Shown: positions 24,218 through 33,369, counted from the first letter of the stretch. The stretch is DNA of 39,465 bases from Loigolactobacillus binensis (GCF_005405165.1 NZ_BJDN01000026.1:1-39465); one strand, 5' to 3'. Numbers and translations are program-made. The notes: a model not told the origin generated them from the letters alone.

Positions 24218-26389
24218 TTGTCTTTAAAAACCATTGATACGCAAAATGTGACCTATTATGCGTTAAACAATCAAATCAACATTCCCGTTGATGGCCAAAT
24301 TCCATTGAACAAGGATCAAGAAGCTTTACAGGCCTTCCTGGATGAAAATGTTAAGCCTAATACAAAAACTTTTCCTAGCTTTGAAGCCCGCTTAAATTAT
24401 TTACGTGACCACAAGTATCTAGAAACTGATTTTCTAGACAAATACACCTTGTCCTTCATGGAAAGCCTGCATGCTGACCTAGCTGCGGCTAACTTCCATT
24501 TTAAATCATTTATGGCCGCCTATAAATTCTACGCGCAATACGCATTAAAAACCGACGATAATGCTTATTACTTAGAAAGCTTTGCCGACCGGGTTTTGTT
24601 TAATGCCCTATATTTTGCTGACGGTGATGAACAAGTCGCCCGCGATATTGCTAACGAAATGATCCATCAACGCTACCAACCGGCAACACCAAGCTTTTTG
24701 AACGCCGGACGTGCACGCCGTGGTGAATTAGTTTCGTGTTTCCTATTACAAACAACTGACGATATGAATGCTATCGGCCGGACGATCAATTCTGCTTTAC
24801 AACTTTCACGAATCGGTGGCGGCGTTGGGATCACTTTAACCAACTTACGCGGCGCTGGTGATCCGATCAAACACGTAGAAGGCGCAGCCTCTGGAGTTTT
24901 ACCGGTTATGAAGCTACTGGAAGACTCGTTCAGCTATTCTAATCAGCTCGGTCAGCGGCAAGGTGCTGGTGTCGTTTATTTAAACGTTTTTCATCCCGAT
25001 ATCATTGCTTTTCTAGGTGCTAAAAAGGAAAACGCTGATGAAAAATACCGGCTCAAAACATTGTCACTAGGAGTCGTGGTTCCCGATAAGTTTTATGAAT
25101 TAGCCCGGCAAAATGCTGACATGTACTTATTTAGTCCTTATGACGTTGAACGTGTTTATGGTAAACCCTTCTCCTATGTCGATATCACGGCTGAATACGA
25201 TAAAATGGTTGCTAATCCTGCGATCCATCACAAACAGATCAAGGCCCGTGATCTGGAAAATGAAATCAGCAAGCTACAACAGGAATCTGGCTATCCATAC
25301 ATTGTCAACGTTGATACCGCTAATCGAGCTAACCCGATCGCCGGTAAAATCATTATGAGTAATCTGTGCTCTGAAGTCTTGCAGGTTCAACGCCCATCGA
25401 CCATCAATAACGAACAAGGTTATGATAAATTAGGTACAGATATCAGTTGTAATTTAGGCTCGACTAACATTCCTAATTTAATGCACTCTCCAGATTTTGG
25501 ACATTCAATTGAAACAATGGTCCGTGCATTGACCTTCGTCACTGATCATTCTAATATCGACGTTGTGCCCTCAGTTCAACACGGTAATCACCAAGCCCAT
25601 ACCATCGGCTTAGGGGCCATGGGGTTGCATAGTTACTTTGCCAAAGAACATATGATGTACGGTGATCAAGCCAGTCTAGATTTTACCAACATTTACTTTA
25701 TGTTGCTTAATTATTGGACGCTAAAGGCTTCCAATGAAATTGCCCGCGAACGACAAACTACTTTCGTTAACTTTGAGCAGAGTAAATACGCTGACGGTAG
25801 TTATTTTGATCAATATATCAACCAAACTTGGCAACCTGAAACAGCTAAAGTCAAGGCCTTGTTCAAAGACATCTTCATCCCTAGCCAAGCGGACTGGCAG
25901 GCCTTAAAAGTTGACGTGATGCGGGACGGCCTTTATCATCAAAATCGCCTAGCCGTTGCCCCTAATGGTTCAATTTCTTATATTAACGACACATCAGCTA
26001 GTTTACAGCCGATCGTCAATCGAATCGAAGACCGCCAAGAAAAGAAGATCGGCACGATCTACTATCCAGCGCCTTATTTGTCTAATGACACTATGCCTTA
26101 CTACACATCGGCCTATGATATGGATATGCGCCACGTCATCGACATTTACGCTACCGCACAGCAACACGTGGACCAAGGCATGAGTATGACTTTGTTTATG
26201 CGTTCAACCATTCCTGAAGGTTTATATGAATGGAAAAACGGTGATACCGCTAAAATGACCACGCGTGATCTAAACATTTTGCGCAACTACGCTTACAACA
26301 AAGGAATCAAATCAATTTACTATATTCGCACCTACACCGATGATGCTGATGAGATTGGCTCCAACGCCTGCGAAAGTTGTGTTATTTAG
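24218..26389 (+). CDS. nrdE: Class Ib ribonucleotide reductase, large subunit
   Basis: A 723-residue alpha subunit. It has the substrate-site cysteine partner in LVSCFLL, the catalytic region SNLCSEVLQ, NLGSTN, and the C-terminal CESC pair that exchanges electrons with NrdH. It lacks the N-terminal ATP-cone of class Ia enzymes, typical of NrdE. The start is TTG at 24218 with AGGGA upstream. It makes deoxyribonucleoside diphosphates with NrdF under aerobic conditions. Confidence 0.95.
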   Translation: MSLKTIDTQNVTYYALNNQINIPVDGQIPLNKDQEALQAFLDENVKPNTKTFPSFEARLNYLRDHKYLETDFLDKYTLSFMESLHADLAAANFHFKSFMAAYKFYAQYALKTDDNAYYLESFADRVLFNALYFADGDEQVARDIANEMIHQRYQPATPSFLNAGRARRGELVSCFLLQTTDDMNAIGRTINSALQLSRIGGGVGITLTNLRGAGDPIKHVEGAASGVLPVMKLLEDSFSYSNQLGQRQGAGVVYLNVFHPDIIAFLGAKKENADEKYRLKTLSLGVVVPDKFYELARQNADMYLFSPYDVERVYGKPFSYVDITAEYDKMVANPAIHHKQIKARDLENEISKLQQESGYPYIVNVDTANRANPIAGKIIMSNLCSEVLQVQRPSTINNEQGYDKLGTDISCNLGSTNIPNLMHSPDFGHSIETMVRALTFVTDHSNIDVVPSVQHGNHQAHTIGLGAMGLHSYFAKEHMMYGDQASLDFTNIYFMLLNYWTLKASNEIARERQTTFVNFEQSKYADGSYFDQYINQTWQPETAKVKALFKDIFIPSQADWQALKVDVMRDGLYHQNRLAVAPNGSISYINDTSASLQPIVNRIEDRQEKKIGTIYYPAPYLSNDTMPYYTSAYDMDMRHVIDIYATAQQHVDQGMSMTLFMRSTIPEGLYEWKNGDTAKMTTRDLNILRNYAYNKGIKSIYYIRTYTDDADEIGSNACESCVI

Positions 26390-26461
26390 CCCAAAAGTGC
26401 CGCTTTAAAATTTTACTCACAGCGTTAAAATATTAAAGGTTCATTTGAAAGGAAGAAAAAA

Positions 26462-27448
26462 ATGGCAGCAAAAAATTACGATGCAATTAACTGGAATGCG
26501 GTTTCTGACGCAATCGATAAAGCAACATGGGAAAAATTGACTGAGCAATTCTGGTTAGACACCCGCATCCCGGTCTCAAATGACCTGGATGACTGGCGTA
26601 CCCTAGACGATACGCATCAATGGCTAGTAGGCCACGTTTTTGGCGGCCTAACCTTGCTGGACACATTGCAGTCGCAGGATGGCCTAGCTGCATTACGCCA
26701 AGATGTTCGTACGCCCCACGAAACGGCCGTTTTAAATAATATTCAGTTCATGGAATCCGTTCATGCTAAAAGTTATTCGACTATTTTCTCCACTTTGAAC
26801 ACTGATGCCGAAATCACGGAGATCTTCCAGTGGAGTGATAGCGAAGAATACTTGCAAAATAAGGCACAATGGATCAATGCTATTTACCATAACGAAACTG
26901 ATCCATTAAAGAAAAAAGTCGCTAATGTTTTCTTGGAAACTTGCCTCTTTTATTCTGGTTTTTACACGCCCCTCTATTATTTAGGAAACAATAAATTAGC
27001 CAACGTTGCCGAGATCATCAAGTTGATTTTGCGGGATGAATCTGTTCATGGCACCTACATTGGCTACAAGTTCCAATTAGGTTTCAATCAATTAGGTCAA
27101 AATGAACAACAGGCAATGCAAGATTGGTTATTTGATTTCCTTTACAAGCTCTATGCCAATGAAGAAAAGTATACCCATTTACTTTATGACCAAGTTGGTT
27201 GGACGGAACAAGTTCTAACTTTTATCCGTTATAACGCTAATAAAGCGTTAATGAACCTTGGTCAAAATCCACTGTTTCCAGATACTGAAAGTGACGTTAA
27301 CCCTATCGTTATGAACGGAATTTCAACTTCAACGGCAAACCACGATTTCTTCTCCCAAGTTGGTAATGGCTACCGCTTAGGTGAAGTCGAAGCAATGCAA
27401 GATAGTGACTATAATGTTGGCGCGCCAAAAGAACCAAAGGCTAAATAA
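26462..27448 (+). CDS. nrdF: Class Ib ribonucleotide reductase, small subunit
   Basis: A 328-residue beta subunit with the di-metal ligands in FMESVHAKSYS and LRDESVHGTYIGYK and a class Ib C-terminus with short acidic residues. In class Ib the cofactor is a dimanganese-tyrosyl radical assembled with NrdI; no nrdI is seen in the window. AAAGGAAG precedes the ATG. It is followed by a strong terminator. Confidence 0.95.
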   Translation: MAAKNYDAINWNAVSDAIDKATWEKLTEQFWLDTRIPVSNDLDDWRTLDDTHQWLVGHVFGGLTLLDTLQSQDGLAALRQDVRTPHETAVLNNIQFMESVHAKSYSTIFSTLNTDAEITEIFQWSDSEEYLQNKAQWINAIYHNETDPLKKKVANVFLETCLFYSGFYTPLYYLGNNKLANVAEIIKLILRDESVHGTYIGYKFQLGFNQLGQNEQQAMQDWLFDFLYKLYANEEKYTHLLYDQVGWTEQVLTFIRYNANKALMNLGQNPLFPDTESDVNPIVMNGISTSTANHDFFSQVGNGYRLGEVEAMQDSDYNVGAPKEPKAK

Positions 27449-27453
27449 CACCA

Positions 27454-27497
27454 CACAAAAAGAGACTGAATCTAGATAGATTCAGTCTCTTTTTGTG
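27454..27497 (+). terminator. Intrinsic terminator after nrdF (near-perfect dyad)
   Basis: An almost uninterrupted 20-bp stem (left arm 27454-27473) with a short loop runs into five T on its right arm. Because the arm begins with A-runs, it could also stop minus-strand transcription. It starts a few bases after the nrdF stop. Confidence 0.85.
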
Positions 27498-27502
27498 CCA
27501 AT

Positions 27503-27530
27503 AAAAAACGGCGCTAACACTAGCACCGTT
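27503..27530 (-). terminator. Intrinsic terminator after mecA
   Basis: On the minus strand a 10-bp stem (AACGGTGCTA with TAGCGCCGTT, one G-T pair, 4-nt loop) is followed by TTTTTT. It lies nine bases past the mecA stop, beside the converging nrdF terminator. Confidence 0.75.
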
Positions 27531-27538
27531 TTTGGGCT

Positions 27539-28252
27539 TTATTTGAAATAAAAGCGCAGTAATTCTAAAGCCGATTTTTCCATCAATTGCTTACCGTATT
27601 CGGATAAAACATCCGGCGTCACGTTGGTCTGATTTGCATATTCCAAAGCAATCGCTAACTCATCCTTGATCGATTCTTCAGAGGTTTCATTAACAAAGAA
27701 AATCAAATGTAAATAAAAAGCGTCCTTGTAGCGATACAAGTTAGAAACTGCGCCATCTAAACGTAAGATTTTGGCCAATTGAACAACATCTTCGAAACTT
27801 TGCAATTGCAAGACAACTTCACGGGTTGGCGTGTCAGGATCATTCAAGTAAGTACTAAAATCAGTGTCATCATCAGTAGTGTCTGCTGTTGCTGATTTTA
27901 AAGTTGTCTTACGCTGCTTGCCCTTATCGTCACTACCTAATAATTGCTGCTTAATGAAATCTGAAACTTCATCAGTGTCAGCAGTGAAATCGTCATTACC
28001 TTGTTCATCTGTTGGTGCATTCTTACTAATAAATAACTCCAAGCCATTCTTATTCGGCAATACCTGGAAGGTTACAGCGTCATTAGCTTGGAATTGATGA
28101 TCAGTATCAACTTCCTCAAGGATTGAGTAAAAGAAATTTTCAATTTGTTTATGATTTCCTAGCAAATCGAGCACCGTGATGCCCCGCTCGGATAAATCTT
28201 CATTTTCCAATAAAACACGAATTGTATTATCGTTAATTCGTTCCATTTCCAT
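27539..28252 (-). CDS. mecA: Adaptor protein MecA
   Basis: A 237-residue protein with the MecA N-terminal region (MERINDNTIRVLLENEDL, residues 3-20, and ITVLDLLGNHKQIENFFYSIL), an acidic linker and the C-terminal domain that binds ClpC (about 140-237). MecA recruits target proteins to the ClpCP protease; in Bacillus it acts on ComK. It neighbours spx, the usual arrangement. The start at 28252 has GGGGTG eight bases upstream. Confidence 0.92.
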   Translation of the reverse strand: MEMERINDNTIRVLLENEDLSERGITVLDLLGNHKQIENFFYSILEEVDTDHQFQANDAVTFQVLPNKNGLELFISKNAPTDEQGNDDFTADTDEVSDFIKQQLLGSDDKGKQRKTTLKSATADTTDDDTDFSTYLNDPDTPTREVVLQLQSFEDVVQLAKILRLDGAVSNLYRYKDAFYLHLIFFVNETSEESIKDELAIALEYANQTNVTPDVLSEYGKQLMEKSALELLRFYFK

Positions 28253-28272
28253 GATTGTTGCACCCCGCTTTT

Positions 28273-28316
28273 CTAATTCAGGTACATCTCTACAAATACA
28301 TTGTACCTGAAATTAG
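28273..28316. repeat. Long inverted repeat around the mecA transcription start
   Basis: Arms CTAATTCAGGTACA (28273-28286) and TGTACCTGAAATTAG (28302-28316) pair with one unpaired A across a 15-nt gap. No T-run follows on either strand, so it is not a terminator. It overlaps the -10 of the predicted mecA promoter and the probable start site, so it could be a protein-binding operator. Confidence 0.6.
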
Positions 28317-28327
28317 GTGATTGTAAA
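28300..28327 (-). promoter_or_regulatory. Promoter of mecA
   Basis: The minus strand has -35 TTTACA (28322-28327), a 16-bp spacer and -10 TACAAT (28300-28305), each one base off consensus. Transcription would start near 28293. Confidence 0.6.
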
Positions 28328-28354
28328 GCAAGGTACTCTATTTTTTAGCAACAA

Positions 28355-28753
28355 TTAAACGCCAGCACGCATTTTGATCATACGTAACTCTAAAGCACGA
28401 ACCTTGCGTGGTAAAAAGCGGCGAATTTCATCTTCATTGAAACCAACTTGGAGGCGTTTTTCGTCAATAACGATCGGTCGCCGTACCAAGCCAGGATGTT
28501 GTTGAATCAAGGCAAATAGACTGCGTAGCGATAGGCTATCTAAATCGATATGCAGATCCTGAAAAGTTTTCGAACGAGTCGAAATAATCTCCTCAGTGCC
28601 GCTCTCAGTCATGCGCAAGATTTCTTTTATTTCTGGAATCGTCAACGGTTCAGCAAAAATGTTACGTTCAATGAAGGGAATATCGTGTTCTCTCAGCCAC
28701 GCACGAGCCTTACGGCAGGAGGTACAACTTGGTGAAGTGTATAATATAACCAT
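28355..28753 (-). CDS. spx: Spx transcriptional regulator
   Basis: A 132-residue ArsC/Spx-family protein with the CTSC redox switch (residues 10-13), RKARAWL, the [20 protein letters not shown] segment that contains Arg for RNA polymerase alpha contact, and a basic C-terminus. Spx binds the alpha subunit of RNA polymerase in oxidative stress and controls thiol-redox genes. The ATG at 28753 has AAAGGA eight bases upstream; an ATG three codons earlier overlaps the ribosome site. Confidence 0.93.
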   Translation of the reverse strand: MVILYTSPSCTSCRKARAWLREHDIPFIERNIFAEPLTIPEIKEILRMTESGTEEIISTRSKTFQDLHIDLDSLSLRSLFALIQQHPGLVRRPIVIDEKRLQVGFNEDEIRRFLPRKVRALELRMIKMRAGV

Positions 28754-28810
28754 TTTTATCATCCTTTCCGCATTAATAAATACTCGTGGGTGTCAAATAC
28801 CTACAAGATT

Positions 28811-28839
28811 ATTGTAAACGTTTTAGATGATTTAGTCTA
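28811..28839 (-). promoter_or_regulatory. Probable spx promoter
   Basis: The minus strand has -35 TAGACT (28834-28839), a 17-bp spacer and -10 TACAAT (28811-28816), about 55 bases upstream of the spx ATG. A near-consensus TTGACA downstream of it lacks a matching -10. Confidence 0.5.
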
Positions 28840-28882
28840 TAGTAATTTAATATTATTTAACTATTTATGATAAGTCTCACAC

Positions 28883-29623
28883 TTAAATTGTAAGCTGCAA
28901 GTCCTTTTGGGCCAAAACAACGGGAATTGTTGGCCCAGCCGCCGTCGCCGTTTCCTGACGTAACTGTTCCAAATCAGTATCCTGTGGTAAATGACTGATC
29001 AATAGCTTTTTAACCCCTGCATCCTTTGCTAATAAGCCTGATTGAGTCGACGTCATATGCATAATAGTCCCTGTCTTGCTTTTTAAAAAATTTGTATCGG
29101 TTAACAGCAGATCGGCATGCCGCGCAAACTGTGGTAGTTGATCAAAATAAGCTGTATCTGCGGTGTATACCAACACTTTACCTGTTGCCCGCTCGACAAT
29201 GCGAACTGCATAGGCCGGTACTGGATGGACCGTTGGTAAAAAAGTAATATCAAAGGGGCCTAAGGTCGTTTTACGTTGCGGTTGATAAGCAATACCAGTA
29301 GTGATGCCTTGCATCGTCAAAGCAGCAAAATGAAGTGGATCAGCTGTATGTCCATAAATCGGTAATTGTGACTCTTTTTTTGCACCTTGATGTAATTGCC
29401 AATAGTACTGCAACACACCAACATCTGCGATATGATCGTAATGATAATGGGATAATAACACCGCGTCCAATTGTAACGGATCTAGGTGCTGTTGTAGGCT
29501 CAATAAAGCCCCACTGCCACAATCCAATAATAAATTAAACGTTGCTGTTTGTACTAAATAAGCACTAGTTCCCACATTTTGATACGGGTAACCTCCGTAT
29601 ATACCTAGAACGGTTAATTTCAT
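28883..29623 (-). CDS. Metallo-beta-lactamase-fold hydrolase
   Basis: A 246-residue protein with the zinc motif SHYHYDHIAD (HxHxDH, about 57-66), a second His in PTVHPVPAYA, YTADTAYFD and the late LLISHLP. It resembles the RNase Z/phosphodiesterase-like branch of the superfamily, but lacks the long exosite arm of tRNase Z. The substrate is unknown. ATG at 29623 has only a weak GTGGG site upstream. Confidence 0.8.
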   Translation of the reverse strand: MKLTVLGIYGGYPYQNVGTSAYLVQTATFNLLLDCGSGALLSLQQHLDPLQLDAVLLSHYHYDHIADVGVLQYYWQLHQGAKKESQLPIYGHTADPLHFAALTMQGITTGIAYQPQRKTTLGPFDITFLPTVHPVPAYAVRIVERATGKVLVYTADTAYFDQLPQFARHADLLLTDTNFLKSKTGTIMHMTSTQSGLLAKDAGVKKLLISHLPQDTDLEQLRQETATAAGPTIPVVLAQKDLQLTI

Positions 29624-29819
29624 TCGCAAAACCCACTTTCTGAAATATATTTGGTGCCTTCAGTATAACAGGTTCGCCGCTTAATTGACCAACCCAATGG
29701 CGATAAAGATTCAAGCTGTAACAACTTTTAAATGACCACAACTTCCTGATACCACTAGTAACCAAATTGCGTTATGCTATAGGTGTAAGGAAAGAAAATT
29801 TGGTAAAGGGGTGTATATC

Positions 29820-30326
29820 ATGATTCGTAAAATAATTTCAACTTTTGGCTCACAAAGCGTTTTAGCCAAATATTTAGATCGTGAACCACAGCGGCAGTTA
29901 CTGCTATTGAAGCCTGCAGAAACAGAAAGTGACTTTCAATTACTCGATCTTTCTGATCAACCAACCACATTTAATACACCTATTCGTTACGATGTCCGTT
30001 ATCATAGTGGTAACAATAATTTGACGGGCTTTTTCAGCTTCATGTATTTAACCTTTTCATCTAATGATGAGGCTAAGGTTTTTTTAGCCCAATTTGATGA
30101 CTTAGCTAAACAAGCAGATCACTTTATTGGCCTTAATGATTTATTTTTGCTGCGCCGGGCAACAGGCCAAACCGAATACGTTATTTTCTCAACCTGGCAA
30201 CGTGATGCGGATTTCTTCAATTGGCGTAACTCAACCGACTTCGAGCGTATGAAACCCTATCTGCAGGCTGGCCTTCATGTACAACAAGTGCACCAAGCTA
30301 ATTATATTTTGGCTCAACAAGCCTAA
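29820..30326 (+). CDS. ABM-fold monooxygenase-like protein (HmoB-type layout)
   Basis: A 168-residue protein whose C-terminal half (about 75-165) has the ABM-type segments FSSNDEAKVFLAQF, GLNDLFLLRRA and FSTWQRDADFFNWRNSTDF. The longer N-terminal half and total length recall HmoB-type heme monooxygenases. The usual catalytic His after the Trp is not evident, so heme degradation is uncertain. GGGGTG lies upstream of the ATG at 29820, and a strong terminator follows the gene. Confidence 0.6.
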   Translation: MIRKIISTFGSQSVLAKYLDREPQRQLLLLKPAETESDFQLLDLSDQPTTFNTPIRYDVRYHSGNNNLTGFFSFMYLTFSSNDEAKVFLAQFDDLAKQADHFIGLNDLFLLRRATGQTEYVIFSTWQRDADFFNWRNSTDFERMKPYLQAGLHVQQVHQANYILAQQA

Positions 30327-30350
30327 GCAGTTAAACGCCATTTACCAACA

Positions 30351-30395
30351 AAAAGATGTGTGCGCTAGTATTGAACTAACGCACACATCTTTTTT
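30351..30395. terminator. Bidirectional terminator between the ABM gene and nrdG
   Basis: A 17-bp stem with one mismatch (AAGATGTGTGCGCTAGT with ACTAACGCACACATCTT) is flanked by A on the left and T on the right, so it can serve the converging plus-strand ABM gene and the minus-strand nrdD-nrdG operon. Confidence 0.8.
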
Positions 30396-30400
30396 CGATT

Positions 30401-30979
30401 CTATTTGATCAAATTAGCCCATAGCACTACTTTACCGCTCGCTAATGATCTAGGAACATCAATGATCCGTTGATTAGCGCTACCCCGAAACTGTAGCGTT
30501 AGATCCTTTTGCGCTAGGATAAATCGCCCATCAACTAAAATATCCAATTCACGTAGCAAGGCTAATTTATCAGGTGTTTCTTGTTGTAATTCATCCCAAG
30601 TATAGCCAGTCCATGACCAAACATCCTTAGTATGACCAAATTCAGCGCGTAGCCGGCGCACTAATTTTAAACACACTTGTGTATTCAAAAACGGCTCACC
30701 ACCTAGTAAGGTCAGACCCTGAACGTAAGGCTGCGCCAAATCAGTTATGATCTGATCTTCTAATTCTTGGCTATAAACCGGCCCGTAATTAAAATTCTGG
30801 GCGATTTTATTGTAACAACCAGGGCAAGCAAACTTACACCCGGAAACATATAAACTGTTACGAACGCCTTCACCATCAACAAAGTTAAAGGGCTTATAAT
30901 CGGCAATATGCAGCTGGCTAAGTTGTGCTGCTTGCCATTCCTGGGGTTTAGGGTTGTTAGGTAATTTTTCCGTGATCAT
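30401..30979 (-). CDS. nrdG: Anaerobic ribonucleotide reductase activating protein
   Basis: A 192-residue radical SAM activase. It has CKFACPGC (CxxxCxxC, 4Fe-4S site), GGEPFLN (SAM-binding GGE) and WTGYTWDEL. It makes the glycyl radical in NrdD using S-adenosylmethionine. It is five bases after nrdD. AGGAGG is separated from the ATG by only one base, which is unusually close. Confidence 0.94.
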   Translation of the reverse strand: MITEKLPNNPKPQEWQAAQLSQLHIADYKPFNFVDGEGVRNSLYVSGCKFACPGCYNKIAQNFNYGPVYSQELEDQIITDLAQPYVQGLTLLGGEPFLNTQVCLKLVRRLRAEFGHTKDVWSWTGYTWDELQQETPDKLALLRELDILVDGRFILAQKDLTLQFRGSANQRIIDVPRSLASGKVVLWANLIK

Positions 30980-30984
30980 ACCTC

Positions 30985-33204
30985 CTATTGCCGTGCCTGT
31001 GTTGTTTGATCATTGCCTAAAACCATATGCTTGACCCGCGCCGCAATTTCTTTATGCCGGCCGAAAACCATTGGCCGCTGGAGCGGATTACCTAAGTAAC
31101 CACAAGTCCGTTTGACAACATCGCAGGTCTGCGGGTTATGGTTACCACATTGTGGGCATTCAAAACCACGTTCAGTAGGCTTGAAGTCACCTTTAAAGCC
31201 GCATTCAAAACACTGATCGATTGGGGTATTAGTTCCTAAATAAGCCACGCGATCATACGCATAATCCCAAACTGCTTCTAAGGCCTTCGGATTCTGCTTT
31301 AAATTAGGATATTCACAATAATGAATAAAGCCACCGGCACTATATTTAGGATAATCTTTTTCAAAATCTAATTTTTCAAATGGTGTTGGTGCTTTACGGA
31401 CATCATAATGGAAACTGTTTGTATAATAATCTTTGTCAGTTACATCCTTGACCTTACCAAATTTCTTTAAATCAGCTTGGCAGAACGTGTTGGTTAAGCT
31501 TTCTGCGGGGGTACCATATACACTAAAATGATAACCATATTGGTTTTCCCAAGCTTGACAGTTGTCCGCCAAAGTCTTGACGATCTCAATGGTAAAGGCC
31601 TTAGCTTCTGGATTATGTTCCCAAGCATGGCCATAGAAAACCGCACCGACTTCATATAATCCAATATAACCTAAAGAAACTGTCGCGCGACTATTTTTAA
31701 ATAACTCATCAACTGAATCTTCAGGTTTCAGGCGCTTGCCAAAGGCTCCATGCTCATACAAAATCGGCGCATTTTCTGGTTCGGCTTGTTTAGCCCGTTC
31801 GACTTTGAAGACCAAAGCATCCTTGCAGATCTGCAAGCGTTCTTTCAGGATCGCCCAAAACTTGTCTTTATTACCAGCGGATTCCAACGCTATTCGCGGT
31901 AAATTCAAGGTGACCACACCTAAATTCATACGGCCGGAATTAACTTCTTTACCATTTTCATCCTTCCAACCTTGAACAAAGCTGCGACAACCCATCGGTG
32001 CTTTAAATGAGCCAGTGATCTCAACTAATTTATCGTACATTAAAACATCTGGATACATCCGCTTAGTCGCACATTCGATTGCAAGTTGCTTAATATCATA
32101 ATTAGGCTCACCAGGATTTAAATTCAGTCCCCGCTTGATACTAAATACTAATTTAGGGAAAATCGCGGTCCGATGTTCTTTGCCTAATCCTTTGATCCGA
32201 ATCTTTAAAATTGAACGTTGAATTTCTTGTTCGATCCAACTCGTTCCTAAACCAAACCCTAACGTTGTAAAGGGCGTTTGGCCTTGGGAAGAATATAATG
32301 TATTGATTTCATATTCCAATGCCTGCATGGCGTCATAAATATCTTTTTTTGTTTTACTTTTCGCGAATTCATGTTGCTTGGCATCGCCATCGATCCATTC
32401 TTGGGCGTCATGCAAATGCTTATCGTAATTAAGCTGTGCAAATGGTGCTAACAGTTCGTCCACACGGTCAGCGGAACAGCCACCATATTGTGATGAAGCA
32501 ACGTTAGCAATGATCTGCGCCATTTGCGCCGTTGCTGTCTGAATGGAATGCGGGCTTTCAACTTCAGCATTACCAATTTTAAAACCATTCGTCAGCATTT
32601 CTTTGAAATCAATCAGGCAACAATTGGTCATTGGACTATAAGGCTGATAGTCAAGGTCATGCCAATGAATGTCGCCTTTCAAATGCGCATTGGCCACATG
32701 CGGAGGCAACATTTTCAAGCCCATTGCTTTCGCAACTGTTCCAGCAGTCAGATCACGCTGCGTATTGAAAACCTTACTATCTTTATTGGCGTTTTCATGA
32801 ACGATCGTGGCGTCTTTTTTCATCAACTTCTGAATTGTAAAGTTGATATCCGTTGCTTGATTGCGCGCAAAATCACGCCGAGTACGGTAATTAATATATT
32901 CTTCTGCTAAATCATATTGATGTTCACTTAACAATACATGTTCCACAATATTTTGAATTTCATAAATTTTAACTGCGGCGGTGAACCGTTGCTGAACTTC
33001 AGCGACAACTTTATGTGTGATCATTTCAATTTTTTGATTGATCAACGGATCTAATTCGCCGTGAATATGTCGTTCTGCCTTGACCAAGGCTTGATAAATT
33101 TTATCCGCAGTAAAAGTAACATGTCGGCCGTCACGTTTAATCACTTGATTAACTTTTTGAGTGGTCTTATTTTCAGTTGTAGTCTTTGTTTGTGTTTCTA
33201 ACAT
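30985..33204 (-). CDS. nrdD: Anaerobic (class III) ribonucleotide reductase
   Basis: A 739-residue enzyme. An N-terminal ATP-cone (VIKRDGRHVTFTADKIYQAL, about 22-41) is followed by the ten-stranded barrel, a C-terminal zinc site (CFECGFKG and CPQCG) and the glycyl radical motif RTCGYLGNP. It reduces ribonucleoside triphosphates without oxygen. AAAGGGTG lies upstream of the ATG. Its promoter region carries NrdR-like boxes. Confidence 0.96.
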   Translation of the reverse strand: MLETQTKTTTENKTTQKVNQVIKRDGRHVTFTADKIYQALVKAERHIHGELDPLINQKIEMITHKVVAEVQQRFTAAVKIYEIQNIVEHVLLSEHQYDLAEEYINYRTRRDFARNQATDINFTIQKLMKKDATIVHENANKDSKVFNTQRDLTAGTVAKAMGLKMLPPHVANAHLKGDIHWHDLDYQPYSPMTNCCLIDFKEMLTNGFKIGNAEVESPHSIQTATAQMAQIIANVASSQYGGCSADRVDELLAPFAQLNYDKHLHDAQEWIDGDAKQHEFAKSKTKKDIYDAMQALEYEINTLYSSQGQTPFTTLGFGLGTSWIEQEIQRSILKIRIKGLGKEHRTAIFPKLVFSIKRGLNLNPGEPNYDIKQLAIECATKRMYPDVLMYDKLVEITGSFKAPMGCRSFVQGWKDENGKEVNSGRMNLGVVTLNLPRIALESAGNKDKFWAILKERLQICKDALVFKVERAKQAEPENAPILYEHGAFGKRLKPEDSVDELFKNSRATVSLGYIGLYEVGAVFYGHAWEHNPEAKAFTIEIVKTLADNCQAWENQYGYHFSVYGTPAESLTNTFCQADLKKFGKVKDVTDKDYYTNSFHYDVRKAPTPFEKLDFEKDYPKYSAGGFIHYCEYPNLKQNPKALEAVWDYAYDRVAYLGTNTPIDQCFECGFKGDFKPTERGFECPQCGNHNPQTCDVVKRTCGYLGNPLQRPMVFGRHKEIAARVKHMVLGNDQTTQARQ

Positions 33205-33250
33205 ACTTTCAACACCCTTTCACAATGTGAAGCTGGTAACTATACTGTTC

Positions 33251-33279
33251 ATCTTAACCGGTTCTAGAACGCAAATCAA
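33251..33279 (-). promoter_or_regulatory. Promoter of nrdD-nrdG
   Basis: The minus strand has -35 TTGATT (33274-33279), a 17-bp spacer and -10 TAAGAT (33251-33256). A NrdR-like box (33274-33289) covers the -35. An alternative TTGTCA with TTTAAT 18 bp downstream lies further upstream. Confidence 0.5.
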
Positions 33280-33331
33280 TATATAGGGATTAAATTAATT
33301 AAATATTCCATTTGACAACTATATATAGTGT
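33274..33331. promoter_or_regulatory. Pair of NrdR-like boxes upstream of nrdD
   Basis: The strong box, CAACTATATATAGTGT (33316-33331), and a weaker one, AATCAATATATAGGGA (33274-33289, 12 of 16 to the pattern), start 42 bp apart, about four DNA turns. NrdR boxes are known to be spaced in whole turns. Confidence 0.6.
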
Positions 33332-33369
33332 GTGTTAATAAGAAAACAGCTTTAAATTTCAAGCAAAAA

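Noticed and set aside
28273..28316. Riboswitch or leader terminator before mecA
   Set aside because: No T-run follows either arm and the predicted transcription start lies inside the dyad, so an RNA hairpin would not form completely; an operator is more likely.
28753..28798. TTGACA on the minus strand just upstream of spx as a second promoter
   Set aside because: At 16-18 bp spacing there is no acceptable -10; the next bases are the spx ribosome site.
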